Assembly: GCA_019242475.1 (NCBI GenBank)
Contig: JAFAVK010000015.1
Coordinates: 1-64,000, forward strand
From: Acidobacteriota bacterium
GTDB lineage: Bacteria; Acidobacteriota; Blastocatellia; Pyrinomonadales; Pyrinomonadaceae
Direction: 5' to 3'
Length of the DNA: 64,000 nucleotides
Shown piece after piece: positions 48,701-61,100 of this stretch. Numbering within the stretch: the first letter of the stretch is position 1; each line of letters starts with the position of its first letter. The notes under the pieces are model-generated. The model was not told where the DNA came from, did no database searches, and saw nothing but the letters and a program-made list of their open reading frames with translations. A program made the translations under genes and the position numbers.

Positions 48701-48734
48701 GAATTCGAAATTTCAAACTTGAAATTTCAAATTC
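48701..48734. repeat. AATTTGA/GAAATTT palindrome
   Basis: Two arms of 16 bp (48701-48716 and 48719-48734) pair with one mismatch (GAATTCGAAATTTCAA). It lies just upstream of the threonine-dehydratase gene and downstream of the cyclodeaminase homologue. Confidence 0.75.
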
Positions 48735-48768
48735 TTAAAGCCGTGCCTCTCTGGTTAATTCTCACTCT

Positions 48769-49755
48769 TCAAAAACTCACCCGCGTGCCCGCGCCGGTCT
48801 CCTGAGCCCTGTCGTACAGGTACGCGGCCGCCGCCAGGTCTTCGACGGCGAGCCCCAACGACTTGAACAGCGTTACCTCGCCGGCCGAGGTGCGGCCCGG
48901 CTTTGTCCCCTTTAGGACTTCCCCCAGCTCTGCGCGGATGTGTGCGGGGCCGATGGTTCCTTCCTTCAACGCGAGGAGGTAGTCGCCGGCCTCGTTGACG
49001 GTCGATTCGACGCTGTCCACGAACAGGCTCGACGCGGCGACCGTGGCCGCGTCCAGCTCGCGCGTGTGCGGCGTGCACGAGCCGACCGCGTTCAGGTGCG
49101 CGCCCGCCGAGACCCATTCGCGGCGCACGACCGCGTCGGCCGCGCTCGTCGCCGTCACGATCAAGTCCGCCCCGCGTAGCGCCTCCTCGACGGTCGCGAC
49201 GGCCTCGACGGGAAAGTCATAACGCCCGTGCAATTCGTCGGCCAGCTCGCGCGCCCGTTCGACGTTGCGGCTCGCCACGCGGCACCGCCTGACCGTGCGG
49301 ACGTGAGACAGCGCCTCGACGTGCGAGCGCGCCTGCACGCCCGCGCCGACGACCGCCAGCTCGCACGCGTCCGCGCGCGCGAGGACGCTCGTCGCCAGCG
49401 CGGAGACGGCCGCCGTACGAACGGCCGTCACGGCCGACGCGTTGACGACCGCCAGCAGCTCGCCCGTCTCCGCGCCGAAGAGCAGCACGGCCCCCTGGTG
49501 CGAGTCTTTCCCAAGCGCGGCGTTGCCGGGGAAGATGCAGATGGCCTTCAGGCCGAAGGCGGCGCGGGGGGTTGAAGAGTAAGCGGGCATGAGCCCCATG
49601 AAGCCCGCGGCTTCGGGCGGGCGGACGATTGTCCGCAACGGCTGGTGCACGCGCCCCTCCGCGAGCGAGACGAGCGCGCCGCGCATGAGCGCGATGCACT
49701 CCGCCATCGGCAGCAGCCCGACCACCTCGTCGTGCCCGAGCAGGAGAATTTTCAT
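48769..49755 (-). CDS. Ornithine cyclodeaminase/mu-crystallin family protein
   Basis: This 328-residue NAD(P)-dependent protein has the family motifs PEAAGFMGLMPAY, GLKAICIFPGN, TAVRTAAVSALAT, the Rossmann VVGAGVQARSHVEAL and SAGAHLNAVGSCTPHTRELD. The family includes ornithine cyclodeaminase, alanine dehydrogenase (archaeal), EutC and iminosuccinate reductase, so the substrate is open. Its ATG overlaps the stop of the DUF1684 gene by one base (ATGA). With the adjacent PLP dehydratase it may form one pathway. Confidence 0.8.
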   Translation of the reverse strand: MKILLLGHDEVVGLLPMAECIALMRGALVSLAEGRVHQPLRTIVRPPEAAGFMGLMPAYSSTPRAAFGLKAICIFPGNAALGKDSHQGAVLLFGAETGELLAVVNASAVTAVRTAAVSALATSVLARADACELAVVGAGVQARSHVEALSHVRTVRRCRVASRNVERARELADELHGRYDFPVEAVATVEEALRGADLIVTATSAADAVVRREWVSAGAHLNAVGSCTPHTRELDAATVAASSLFVDSVESTVNEAGDYLLALKEGTIGPAHIRAELGEVLKGTKPGRTSAGEVTLFKSLGLAVEDLAAAAYLYDRAQETGAGTRVSF

Positions 49756-50714
49756 CAGTGGTGCCCGAGGAAGCGCTCGCCGGCCTCGACGCGCAGGGGC
49801 AGGCGATTCTGCGCGGGCGGGAGCGGGCAGGTCGCGTACTTCGTGAACGCGCAGGGCGGGCTGTACGCCTTGTTGAAGTCGAGCGTGACGCGGCCGTCCG
49901 CGCCCGGCGGGTCGGCGTACATGTAGCGCCCCGCGCCGTATGTCTCCTTGCCGCTCGTCTGGTCGGCGAAGATGATGAAGAACTGCTCCTCGCCCTTCTC
50001 CTTCAACGCTTCGAGCTTGTAAGGGTGGCCGTCCACCTCGAAGGCCAGCTCGCCCGGCGAGGTCTCCTCGGTCTCCATCCCGAGCACGTTCAGGATGGGC
50101 ACCTGCTTCGGCGGCTGGTACGGCTCGAAGCGCGCGTTGACGACCCACTTCCTGTCCGCGGGATAATACTCAGTCCCCTTGAACTCGGCGCGCGCGGGGC
50201 TCTCGCGGTCTTTGACGCGCAGGCCCAGGCGGTCGCCGCGCTTGACGACGTGGAAGCTGAGCGAGCCCATCTCCAACACCGTCGGCCCGTCGTCATCATC
50301 ATCGGACTTGAGTTCGAGCGCGGCGGTGACGGGCTGCCCCTTCGTCGTGATCTTCGCGTCGGGGTTTGCTTCGAGCGTCACCTTGCCGGAGGCCAAACGG
50401 AGCGTCCCGGCCTTCGCCGGCGCCTTGCCATCGGGCAGGACGATCTCGCCGGTCGGGTCGCTGCCGAAACGGTTCTCGCCCTCCTTCAACCAGAAGAGCC
50501 CGATGAGCGTCAGCCACCCGTCCTCGCTCTTCAAATTCGCCAGCCGCTTCGCCTTCCACTGCTCCAAATCCTGCTCGTAAGAAGCCGCGGGCGTCGCCGC
50601 CGCGACGGCGGCAGGCGTCGGGCTCGGCTGCGTCTTCGCCGGCTCCTCCACCTTCGCGCACGCCGCGCAGAGTAAGAGGGTGGATGAGATGACTATCAGT
50701 TTACGAATTGACAC
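49755..50714 (-). CDS. DUF1684 lipoprotein
   Basis: This 319-residue protein has a lipoprotein signal (LLCAAC). Domain features of DUF1684 are visible: LKSEDGWLTLIGLFWLKEGENRFGSDP, VVKRGDRLGLRVKD, EYYPADRKWVVNARFEPY, and TLDFNKAYSPPCAFTKYATCPLPP (conserved Cys and Asn). A flavin- or metal-related role has been suggested for relatives, but no activity is established to my knowledge. It overlaps the cyclodeaminase gene and probably belongs to the same transcript. Confidence 0.8.
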   Translation of the reverse strand: MSIRKLIVISSTLLLCAACAKVEEPAKTQPSPTPAAVAAATPAASYEQDLEQWKAKRLANLKSEDGWLTLIGLFWLKEGENRFGSDPTGEIVLPDGKAPAKAGTLRLASGKVTLEANPDAKITTKGQPVTAALELKSDDDDDGPTVLEMGSLSFHVVKRGDRLGLRVKDRESPARAEFKGTEYYPADRKWVVNARFEPYQPPKQVPILNVLGMETEETSPGELAFEVDGHPYKLEALKEKGEEQFFIIFADQTSGKETYGAGRYMYADPPGADGRVTLDFNKAYSPPCAFTKYATCPLPPAQNRLPLRVEAGERFLGHH

Positions 50715-50750
50715 TCCTTAAAACTCCTTCCGTCGATCACTCAACACCGC

Positions 50751-51797
50751 TCAAACGTTGGCGGCCCGCGACTCGCGCCGGTTGATGACCTGCGCGGCGA
50801 AGCGCTCCATCTCTTCGAGCTGCGGGCTGCACTGAAGCAGCAACAGGTCAACGCCCGCCTCCTCGAACTCTTCGACCCGCGCCGCGACCTGCTCGGGCGT
50901 GCCGACCAGGCCCGAGCGCAAGCCCCTATTCGAGACCGAGTAGTCTTCGAGCGACACGCGCTGCTCCAACTGCGTGCCCGCGAGCCACTGCTGATAGTTG
51001 TTGTAGCCGGCCGCCGACTGCCGCACGTCCGTGATGCGCCCCAATTCTTTCTGCGCCTCTTCTTCCGAATCACGCACAATCGTGTACCCGGCCACGCCGT
51101 AGATCATCGGCCCGAGGCCCAGCCGCTCGCGCCGCGCGGACATGTCCCGCACCTTCTCGCGCACGCGCCCGGGCGGGTCGCCGTGCATCACGTAGGCGTC
51201 GCACTTCGTCGCAATCAACTCCTTCGCCGCCTCCGACTCGCCACCCGCGTAGATGACCGGCCGCGGCCGGGTCAACGGCTTGGGCTGGAGCACCGTGTCG
51301 GAGACCTTGTAGAACTTGCCCTCGTAAGAGAAGTGGTCTTCCTTCCACGCGCGGTCTAAGACTTCGAGCCACTCGGCCGTGCGCGCGTAGCGGTCGTCGT
51401 GCTGCTCGAAGTGGACGCCGTACATCGCCGCCTCCGACGCCCACCACGAAGAGACGACGTTCAAAGAGAGGCGCCCGCCGCCGCCGATGTGGTCGATGTT
51501 CGCGGCCTGCTTGGCGAGGAGCGCGGGGTTGTGGAAGGTGGGGCGCACGGCGACCATCAATTCGAGGCGCTCGGTCACGGCGGCCAACGCCGCGGCCGTT
51601 GACCACGCGTCGAGCGAGGGCGCCTCGACGCCCTTGATGTCGTTGAGGTTCAGCTCGGCGACGAGCGTCAGGTCGTAGCCAATCTGTTCGCTCCTCCGCG
51701 CGAGGCGTCGGACGTAGTCCCAGCTCGCCTCCATCCCCTCGTCTTCGACGTTCCTCAGCCAGCCGCCGAAGACCGGCAGCCAGTAGCCGTAGCGCAT
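50751..51797 (-). CDS. LLM-class flavin-dependent monooxygenase
   Basis: This 348-residue luciferase-like TIM-barrel enzyme uses reduced FMN and O2. Motifs: YGYWLPVFGGWLRN, LTLVAELNL, ERLELMVAVRPTFHNPALLAKQAA in parts, SLNVVSSWW, YAGGESEAAKELI. These features match alkanesulfonate/dimethylsulfone monooxygenases (SsuD/SfnG type). Its start overlaps the 3' end of the ATP-grasp gene by 43 bp, implying tight coupling. The substrate is unknown; sulfonates or N-oxidised amino compounds are guesses. Confidence 0.85.
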   Translation of the reverse strand: MRYGYWLPVFGGWLRNVEDEGMEASWDYVRRLARRSEQIGYDLTLVAELNLNDIKGVEAPSLDAWSTAAALAAVTERLELMVAVRPTFHNPALLAKQAANIDHIGGGGRLSLNVVSSWWASEAAMYGVHFEQHDDRYARTAEWLEVLDRAWKEDHFSYEGKFYKVSDTVLQPKPLTRPRPVIYAGGESEAAKELIATKCDAYVMHGDPPGRVREKVRDMSARRERLGLGPMIYGVAGYTIVRDSEEEAQKELGRITDVRQSAAGYNNYQQWLAGTQLEQRVSLEDYSVSNRGLRSGLVGTPEQVAARVEEFEEAGVDLLLLQCSPQLEEMERFAAQVINRRESRAANV

Positions 51798-52774
51798 CGG
51801 CGCACCTCCTCCTCAAGGTAATCGACCAGCCGCGCGTGCGGGTCGAAGCCCACCACGCGCACCGCGTCCGCGACGAAGTTCGAGAGCGCGTTGATGTCGT
51901 AGAAGCGCGGCCGCCCGTCGCGCCCGTCGATCAGGTACTCGACGCCGCCGATGTCCAGCCCGGCCGCCTCGGCTATACGCTCGACCTTTTCGACAATCTC
52001 CGCGGGCGGCTCGTAACGCTCGACCTTCAGGCCCGCCTTCGGCGCGTCCGCCAGACATACTTCGCCGACCGCGTTGATGCCCGCGCGCTGCTCCTGCGCC
52101 CGCTCCACGTCGCAAATCTCCGCCGGGCACAGGTTGAAATTCTCGCCGGAGGTCGTGACCTTCATCGCGTAGAGAAAGCGTCCGGCCAGCGTCTCGACGC
52201 GGACGATGTGGCCGCCGTCGGCGTGAATGTACTCCTGCACGAGCGCCGTCGAATCAATCCCGAGTTCGACGAGGCCAGCCCCTAGCGCGTGCTCAAGGTC
52301 GTCGGCCGTCTCGAAGCGCACGATCCCTGCGCCGCGCCCGCCGATGTTCGGCTTGACGACGACGGGGAACGTCAACTCGCGCGCGGCCGCGCGGACTTCT
52401 TCGAGACTGTTGACGACGCGCGTCCGCGGGAACTCAAGTCCGAGCGAGGCGAAGAGCGAGAGCTGCAAAGCCTTCGAAGTCTCGTAGTCGAACGCGCGGC
52501 TCCCGTTGACGACGCGGACGCCCTTGCCTTCGAGGTGGCGCAAATAATGGCGCGTGTAGAAGACGGCGTTGCCGTGGCCGCGCAGGTAGGCGGACGCGCT
52601 CATCCGGTTGAAGAGGAGCGCGAACTCTTCCGCGCCCGCGCCGGGGTCAAAACGATGTCGCGCCGCGTCAACGCGGACGTACGGCGTGCCCCGCGCGTCC
52701 AGCTCCGCGAAGAGGGGCTTGAACCACTCGGGGTGTTCGTAATAGACGGCTATCGGCGGCAGGGGCTCTGCCAT
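51755..52774 (-). CDS. RimK-like ATP-grasp ligase
   Basis: This 339-residue enzyme starts at ATG 52774 behind GGAGGG. ATP-grasp features: FPVVVKPNIGGRGAGIVRF (the P-loop-like grasp), VQEYIHADGGHIVRVETLAGRF, IGGVEYLIDGRDGRPRFYDINAL with metal-binding Asp/Asn at the end. Relatives join amino acids to glutamate or to other carboxylates. With flavin monooxygenase, PLP dehydratase and cyclodeaminase genes alongside, a small amino-acid-derived product is conceivable but not shown. Confidence 0.8.
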   Translation of the reverse strand: MAEPLPPIAVYYEHPEWFKPLFAELDARGTPYVRVDAARHRFDPGAGAEEFALLFNRMSASAYLRGHGNAVFYTRHYLRHLEGKGVRVVNGSRAFDYETSKALQLSLFASLGLEFPRTRVVNSLEEVRAAARELTFPVVVKPNIGGRGAGIVRFETADDLEHALGAGLVELGIDSTALVQEYIHADGGHIVRVETLAGRFLYAMKVTTSGENFNLCPAEICDVERAQEQRAGINAVGEVCLADAPKAGLKVERYEPPAEIVEKVERIAEAAGLDIGGVEYLIDGRDGRPRFYDINALSNFVADAVRVVGFDPHARLVDYLEEEVRRCATATGCRSSAAG

Positions 52775-52861
52775 GACGGACTCCCTCCGGAAATAAAAAG
52801 GCCGCTCGGCGAGCGGCTGGGGCGACGCGAAAACCTTAACCGCGGGGCGCGGCCAAGTCAA

Positions 52862-52933
52862 GCAAGTAGGCAGTAGGCAAACGGCAGTAGGCAGTTGAAG
52901 AACATTTGTCTTAACTGCCTACTGCCTACTGTC
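52862..52933. repeat. GGCAGTA two-armed palindrome downstream of ilvD
   Basis: Left arm 52862-52896 (GCAAGTA, GGCAGTA, GGCAAAC, GGCAGTA, GGCAGTT). Right arm 52913-52933 (AACTGCC, TACTGCC, TACTGTC). The loop GAAGAACATTTGTCTT nearly matches that of 22696-22768. The right arm provides the ilvD stop. Confidence 0.9.
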
Positions 52934-54607
52934 CAAATCCGTCACCGCGCCCAGGCTGCTCGAAGAGACGAGCCGCGCGTACTTCGCCAGCACGCCGCGC
53001 GTGTGGCGAGTGGGCGGCGGAGTCCAGGCGGCACGACGCCGAGCAACCTCATCCTCGGGGACGTTGAGATTAAGCTGACGCGCCTCCGCGTCAACCGTGA
53101 TTGAGTCGCCCTCCTCGACGAGCGCGAGCGGGCCGCCCACGGCCGCCTCCGGCGCGACGTGTCCGACGACCATCCCGTACGTGCCGCCCGAGAAGCGACC
53201 GTCGGTGATGAGCGCGACGGCGTCGCCCAACCCCGCGCCGATGATGGCCGAGGTCGGCGCCAGCATCTCGCGCATCCCCGGCCCGCCGCGCGGCCCCTCG
53301 TAGCGGATGACGAGCACGTCGCCCGGCTTGATCGAGCCTTTGAGAATCGCCGCGAGGCACGCCTCCTCCGAATCGAAGACGCGCGCCGGGCCGGTCAACT
53401 GTCGCGTCTTCACGCCGCTGATCTTGGCGACCGAGCCCTCGGGCGCGAGGTTGCCCTTGAGCACGGCGAGGTGCCCGTCCGGGTAGACCGGCCGCTCAAA
53501 CGGCCGTATCACGTCCTGGTCGCGACGCGGGGTCTCGGGCACGCCGGCGAGCACTTCACTAATTGTCTGCCCCGTCACCGTCAACGCGTCGCCGTGCAAA
53601 AGGCCGTTGACTAAAAGCATCTTCATCACCTGCGGCACGCCGCCCGCCGCGTGCAGGTCGGTCGCGACGTAGCGGCCCGAGGGCTTCAGGTCGCACAGCA
53701 CGGGCGTGCGCTCGCGTATCGACTCGAAGTCTTCGAGCGCGAGCGGCACGCGGGCCGCGTGCGCGCCGGCGAGCAGGTGGAGCACGGCGTTGGTCGAGCC
53801 GCCCACGGCCATCACGACCGCAATCGCGTTCTCGAAAGCCTTCCGCGTCAGGATGTCGCGCGGGAGGATTTGCCGCCGCACGGCCTCGGCCAGAACTTCC
53901 GCCGAGCGCGCGGCGCTCTCGGCCTTCTCGTCGTCTTCGGCGGCCATCATCGAAGAGTAAGGCAGGCTCAGACCCAACGCCTCGATGGCCGAGGACATCG
54001 TGTTGGCCGTGTACATTCCGCCGCAGGAGCCCGCGCCGGGGCAGGCGCGCCGCTCGACTTCGCGCAGGTCTGCCTCCTTCATCTTCCCGGCGCAGAAGCT
54101 CCCGACGGCCTCGAACGCGCTGACGACCGTCAGGTCTTCACCGCGGAAGTGCCCGGCCTTGATCGTGCCGCCGTAGACGAAGACCGAAGGGATGTTCATC
54201 CGCGCGATGGCGATGAGCGCACCCGGCATGTTCTTGTCGCAGCCGCCGATGGCGACGACGCCGTCGAGGCTCTGCGCCTGGCAGACCGTCTCGATGGAGT
54301 CGGCGATGACCTCGCGCGAGACGAGGGAGTATTTCATCCCCTCCGTCCCCATCGAGATGCCGTCGCTGACGGTGATGGTGCCGAAGGTCTGCGGCATCGT
54401 GCCCGCGGCCCGCAGCGCCTCGACCGCGCGCTCGGCCAGCACGTTCAGCCCCGCGTTGCACGGCGTGATGGTGCTGTAGCCGTTCGCCACGCCGATGATA
54501 GGTTTGTCGAAGTCCTCGTCGCCGAACCCCACCGCCCGCAACATCGCCCGGTTCGGCGTCCGCTCGACCCCGCGCGTGACGGTTCTGCTTCTGAAGTTGT
54601 CGCTCAT
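52919..54607 (-). CDS. ilvD: Dihydroxy-acid dehydratase
   Basis: This 562-residue Fe-S enzyme carries out the third common step of valine/isoleucine synthesis. The IlvD/Edd signatures are present: [11 protein letters not shown] and [16 protein letters not shown] (cluster Cys) and the later [18 protein letters not shown]. The ATG at 54607 is chosen because upstream in-frame sequence belongs to a GGACTGA repeat. The SRQ end and stop are repeat-derived. It is the last of the contiguous ilv genes. Confidence 0.95.
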   Translation of the reverse strand: MSDNFRSRTVTRGVERTPNRAMLRAVGFGDEDFDKPIIGVANGYSTITPCNAGLNVLAERAVEALRAAGTMPQTFGTITVSDGISMGTEGMKYSLVSREVIADSIETVCQAQSLDGVVAIGGCDKNMPGALIAIARMNIPSVFVYGGTIKAGHFRGEDLTVVSAFEAVGSFCAGKMKEADLREVERRACPGAGSCGGMYTANTMSSAIEALGLSLPYSSMMAAEDDEKAESAARSAEVLAEAVRRQILPRDILTRKAFENAIAVVMAVGGSTNAVLHLLAGAHAARVPLALEDFESIRERTPVLCDLKPSGRYVATDLHAAGGVPQVMKMLLVNGLLHGDALTVTGQTISEVLAGVPETPRRDQDVIRPFERPVYPDGHLAVLKGNLAPEGSVAKISGVKTRQLTGPARVFDSEEACLAAILKGSIKPGDVLVIRYEGPRGGPGMREMLAPTSAIIGAGLGDAVALITDGRFSGGTYGMVVGHVAPEAAVGGPLALVEEGDSITVDAEARQLNLNVPEDEVARRRAAWTPPPTRHTRGVLAKYARLVSSSSLGAVTDLDSRQ

Positions 54608-54613
54608 TAAAAA

Positions 54614-54677
54614 AAGGACTGAGGACTGAGGGCTGAGTGGAAGACAAGGCTCGCTCTTCACTCAGCCCTCAGTCCTC
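54614..54677. repeat. GGACTGA 7-bp two-armed palindrome between ilvC and ilvD
   Basis: Left arm AAGGACT, GAGGACT, GAGGGCT, GAGTGGA (54614-54641). Right arm TTCACTC, AGCCCTC, AGTCCTC (54657-54677). Pairing is interrupted by one bulged G. It fills the ilvC-ilvD spacer. Confidence 0.85.
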
Positions 54678-54690
54678 AGCACTACGCCTT

Positions 54691-55707
<1,017 letters not shown>

Positions 55708-55726
55708 CGTAATTCCTTTCAAATTA

Positions 55727-55851
55727 GTAGGCAGTAGGCAGATGGCAGTAGGCAGTTAAGAGATTTCCAGCAATTGACGGTTAGGTTAAGAGCGGCTTTG
55801 TCCTTCAGGTGGAGCCGACTGCCTACTGCCATCTGCCTACTGCCTACTGCT
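55727..55851. repeat. GGCAGTA two-armed repeat between ilvH and ilvC
   Basis: Left arm 55727-55757 (GGCAGTA, GGCAGAT, GGCAGTA, GGCAGTT). Right arm 55817-55851 (GACTGCC, TACTGCC, ATCTGCC, TACTGCC, TACTGCT). A 59-nt interior is unlike the short loops of the other copies. The right arm provides the ilvH stop (EEQ). Confidence 0.85.
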
Positions 55852-56335
55852 CTTCATTCGACACGCGGTTGATGGCGATGTAGCCGGAGCGCGTGATGTC
55901 GTTGATGCCGAGGGGGCGGAGCATCTCGATGAAGGCGTCCACCTTCTCGCGGTTGCCCGACGCCTCGATGAGCATGCGCGTGTGGGAGATGTCCACGACC
56001 TTCGCGCGGAAGACGGAGACTAAACTTAAAACCTCCTGGCGATTGGCGCCGGGCGTGGCCGAGACATCTATGAGCGCCATCTCGCGCTCGACGTGCGGCT
56101 GGCTCGTCACGTCGCGCACCTCGCGCACGCGCGCGAGCCGCTCGCACTGCTTGACGATCTGCTCGACCGTGCGGTCGTCGCCGCTCGTCACGATGGTCAC
56201 GCGCGACCACTCCGGGTCGAGCGTCGAGCCGACCGACAGCGTCTCGATGTTGAACCCGCGCGCGCTGAACAGCCCCACGATGCGCGACAACTCGCCCGGC
56301 TGGTCGGCGACGATGATGGAGAGCGTGTGACGCAT
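55844..56335 (-). CDS. ilvH: Acetolactate synthase small (regulatory) subunit
   Basis: This 163-residue regulatory subunit has an N-terminal ACT domain (LSIIVADQPGELSRIVGLFSARGFNI in parts, LSVGSTLD) that binds valine for feedback inhibition. The C-terminal half is of the IlvN/IlvH type (RMLIEASGNREKVDAFIEMLRPLGI). It partners with the large subunit encoded just upstream. The stop is repeat-derived. Confidence 0.95.
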   Translation of the reverse strand: MRHTLSIIVADQPGELSRIVGLFSARGFNIETLSVGSTLDPEWSRVTIVTSGDDRTVEQIVKQCERLARVREVRDVTSQPHVEREMALIDVSATPGANRQEVLSLVSVFRAKVVDISHTRMLIEASGNREKVDAFIEMLRPLGINDITRSGYIAINRVSNEEQ

Positions 56336-56337
56336 AA

Positions 56338-56417
56338 GATGAGTGATGAGTGATGAATGATGAGTGATGAATGAAAGGCAAGCTGCCTCTTATTCATCAT
56401 TCATCACTCATCATTCA

Positions 56418-56422
<5 letters not shown>
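56338..56422. repeat. GATGAGT 7-bp two-armed palindrome between ilvB and ilvH
   Basis: Left arm has GATGAGT/GATGAAT units (56338-56372). Right arm has ATTCATC/ACTCATC units (56392-56419). The loop (GAAAGGCAAGCTGCCTCTT) matches the loop of the 21452-21535 element in inverse orientation. The ilvB stop TGA lies in the right arm. Confidence 0.9.
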
Positions 56423-58190
<1,768 letters not shown>

Positions 58191-58192
58191 GG

Positions 58193-61100
58193 CTACTTCT
58201 TCGGAACCAGTTTGACGAATCTTCCGCGCCAGTCTTCGGCGAGGCGCGCGACCTCTTCGGCCTCCGCGTGTTGGAGGGCTTCGGCCAAAGCCTCGCGGTA
58301 GTGGCCGAGCAGCTCGCGCAAGGAAGACTCGTCGGACTCTTCGACTTGCTCAATTGAAACCTTCGCGCCCGCGGCGAGGCGGCGGCGGACGGCCTCCTCG
58401 TCGAGCCCGAGTTCTCTTTCCAGAAGGAGGTAGACGACGCCACCCGTCATGCCCGAGGCGAGCCAGGGGCCGGGGTCGCCGAGCACGAGGCCGCGCCCCG
58501 AAGTCATGTACTCGAAGGCGAAGCCCTTGAGGTTGGCGCGCGCGGCGATGTTGCCCAGCTCGTCGCGCAGGCGTCCGCGCAGGCGCCCGCCGAAGATGAG
58601 GTCGGCGCCGGAGAGTCTGATCCCCGCGCGCGAGTCCGCGTCGCCCTGCACGATGAGCAGGCCGGCCTGCGCGCCGTAGGCGAAGCACTTCCCGACCGAG
58701 CCGTCCACCGTCACGCCGTCATGGTTGATGCCTTTCAGAATCCGTATGCGCCCGCCCGAAGCGCCCTTCGCCCCGCCGTCCTGCACGCCGCCGTGGACGA
58801 CGATGTCCACGCCGTCCGAGTTGAACGCGCCGAGGCCGTTGCCCGGCACCGAGCCTTCGAGGAACTTGAGCACCGCGCGCTTGAGCCCGAGCGCGGCTGC
58901 CGTCCCGTTGCCGTTCCCGTTGGCGGCGTGCCCGTTGCCGTTGCCCTTGAAGAGTTGGTCGAGCCGCGCGCGGGTCAGCTTGCCCGCGAGGTGCGTGCCC
59001 AGCGCGCGGTCGCCGCTGGAGACGTTCGAGTCGTCGTAGTAGACGACCTCCTTGCCGGCCTCGGCCAGCTCCGTCACCGAGTTCGAGATGACGCGCGTCA
59101 GAGACGTGAGCGAGCGGCGCGCGCGCCCCACCGTCGGCTCCTGCGCCGAGACGCAGAGCGCGCAAGGCTCCCCCGGCTCCAACAGCCAGGCGAGGTCGAG
59201 CCGCTCGTGCCCGCGCACCTGTTCCAAAAGGTCAACGCGCCCGACCAGCTCACGCGTCGAGGAGAGGCCGGTGCGTGCCGTCTCCCGTGCAATCTCCTCC
59301 CTCACTTCCGAGAAGAAGCGGACGAGGTGTTCGACGGCCAGCTCGTACTCGCGCGGCTTGAAGTGCTTCTGCCCAGCGGCGAGCGCCTCTTCGGGGCTCT
59401 TCAACTGGCTCGTGATGCCGACGTGGCAGGTGCCCGTGTTGCACTCGCGGCAGCTCGTGCAGCCAATCGCCGCCATCGCCATCGTCGCGAAGCCCACGCG
59501 ATCCGCGCCGAGCAGCATCAAACGCACCACGTCGCGCCCGGACTTCACGCCGCCGTCGGCCCACAGCTCGACGTGCCTTCTCAAGCCGGCGCGGACGAGC
59601 GCGCGGTGCGCCTCACGCAGCCCAATCTCGACGGGCAAACCGGTATGACGTAGAGAGTGTTTGCGCGCGGCGCCTGTGCCGCCGTCGTAGCCCGAGATGG
59701 CGATGATGTCGGCGCGCGCCTTCGCCACGCCCGTCGCGATGGGGCCGAGGTGCGGGATGGCCGGAATCTTGACCGAAATCTTCGCGCGCGGGTTGATCGT
59801 CTTCAGCTCCTCGATGACCTGCGCGAGGTCTTCGATGGAGTAGATGTCGTGGTTGTTCGACGGCGAGATGAGGTCGATGCCGGCCGGCGTGTGCCGCGTC
59901 TCGGCGATGCGCGCCGTCACCTTGAAGCCGGGGAGCAGGCCGCCCTCGCCGGGCTTCGCCCCCTGACCGATTTTAATCTCAAGCAGGTCGCACGAGTTGA
60001 GCAGCCGCGCGTTGACGCCGAATCTTCCCGAAGCGACCTGCTGCCCGCGGTGCCCGCGATAGCGGCCGAGCATGTCTGGTATCTCGCCGCCCTCGCCGTT
60101 GACGCAGACGATGTCGAGCCGCTTCGCGCCCTCGGCGTAGGCGCGGAAAGAGGTCTCGCCCTGCGAGCCGAAGCTCATCGCGGAGAAGTAGAACGGCGCG
60201 GCGTGGCGGCCCGCGCGCGTGTCTACCTCTCCGCCTCGGGGAGAGTTCAACTCGTGACCTTCCGTCCCGCGGACTTCGAGCAACTGGCGGAGCGCGACCG
60301 GCTTCGTCTCCTCGATCTCTTGCAAGCGCGCGGCGAACTCCGCGTAAGGCTTCTCGCCCCGCGCGACGCGCCCCGCGACGTTCCACAAAGAGGGCTGCTC
60401 GCGGAACTCGCCGGGCAGTGCGACCGGCCGCTTCTTCGTCAACTCCTCTTCCGACTCGCCGCGCGCGAGCGCGAGGCGTGCGCGAGCGTCGCGTTCGAGG
60501 TCTATCAGCGACAGACCGGCGAAGGCCGTGCCGCAGTAGTTGGCGACGCCGAAGAAATCCTCCACGTCGGGCGCGAGGCCGACCGACGCGAAGAGCCGCC
60601 CGTAGCCGTCCAGCTCGTGAATGCCCATCGTCGAGAGAACTTTTTCAATCCCGACCGAGAGCGCCGAGGCGATTTTGACCAGACGCTTCACGCGCTCTTC
60701 AAAAGAGGCCGCGCCGCGCGCGGCCACGTCGAAGAGGGCGTAAGGGTTGACGGCGTCGGCGCCGCAGCCCAGTGCGAAGACGAGGTCGTGGACGTTGCGC
60801 AGGGAACCGGCGCGCAGGACGAGACTCGCACGCCGCCGCAGGCTCAAGCCCTCCGCGTCGCGCTCGTCGCGCAGGCGCGCGTCCACGGCCGCCAGCGCGA
60901 GGTGCGCGTCAATCCCTGGACGCGCGCCGCTGTAAGCACGCGCGTCGTCGAGGATGAGGACGGACGTCCTGGACTCCCGAACCAGCCGCGCGGCCTCTTC
61001 ACACACTCGCGCCAGCGCCGGTTCGAGCGTCTCGTCCTCACCGAAGGTCGTGTCAACCGTCGCCGCGCGCAACGCGCCGTCGGCCAACGCCGTCTCCGAC

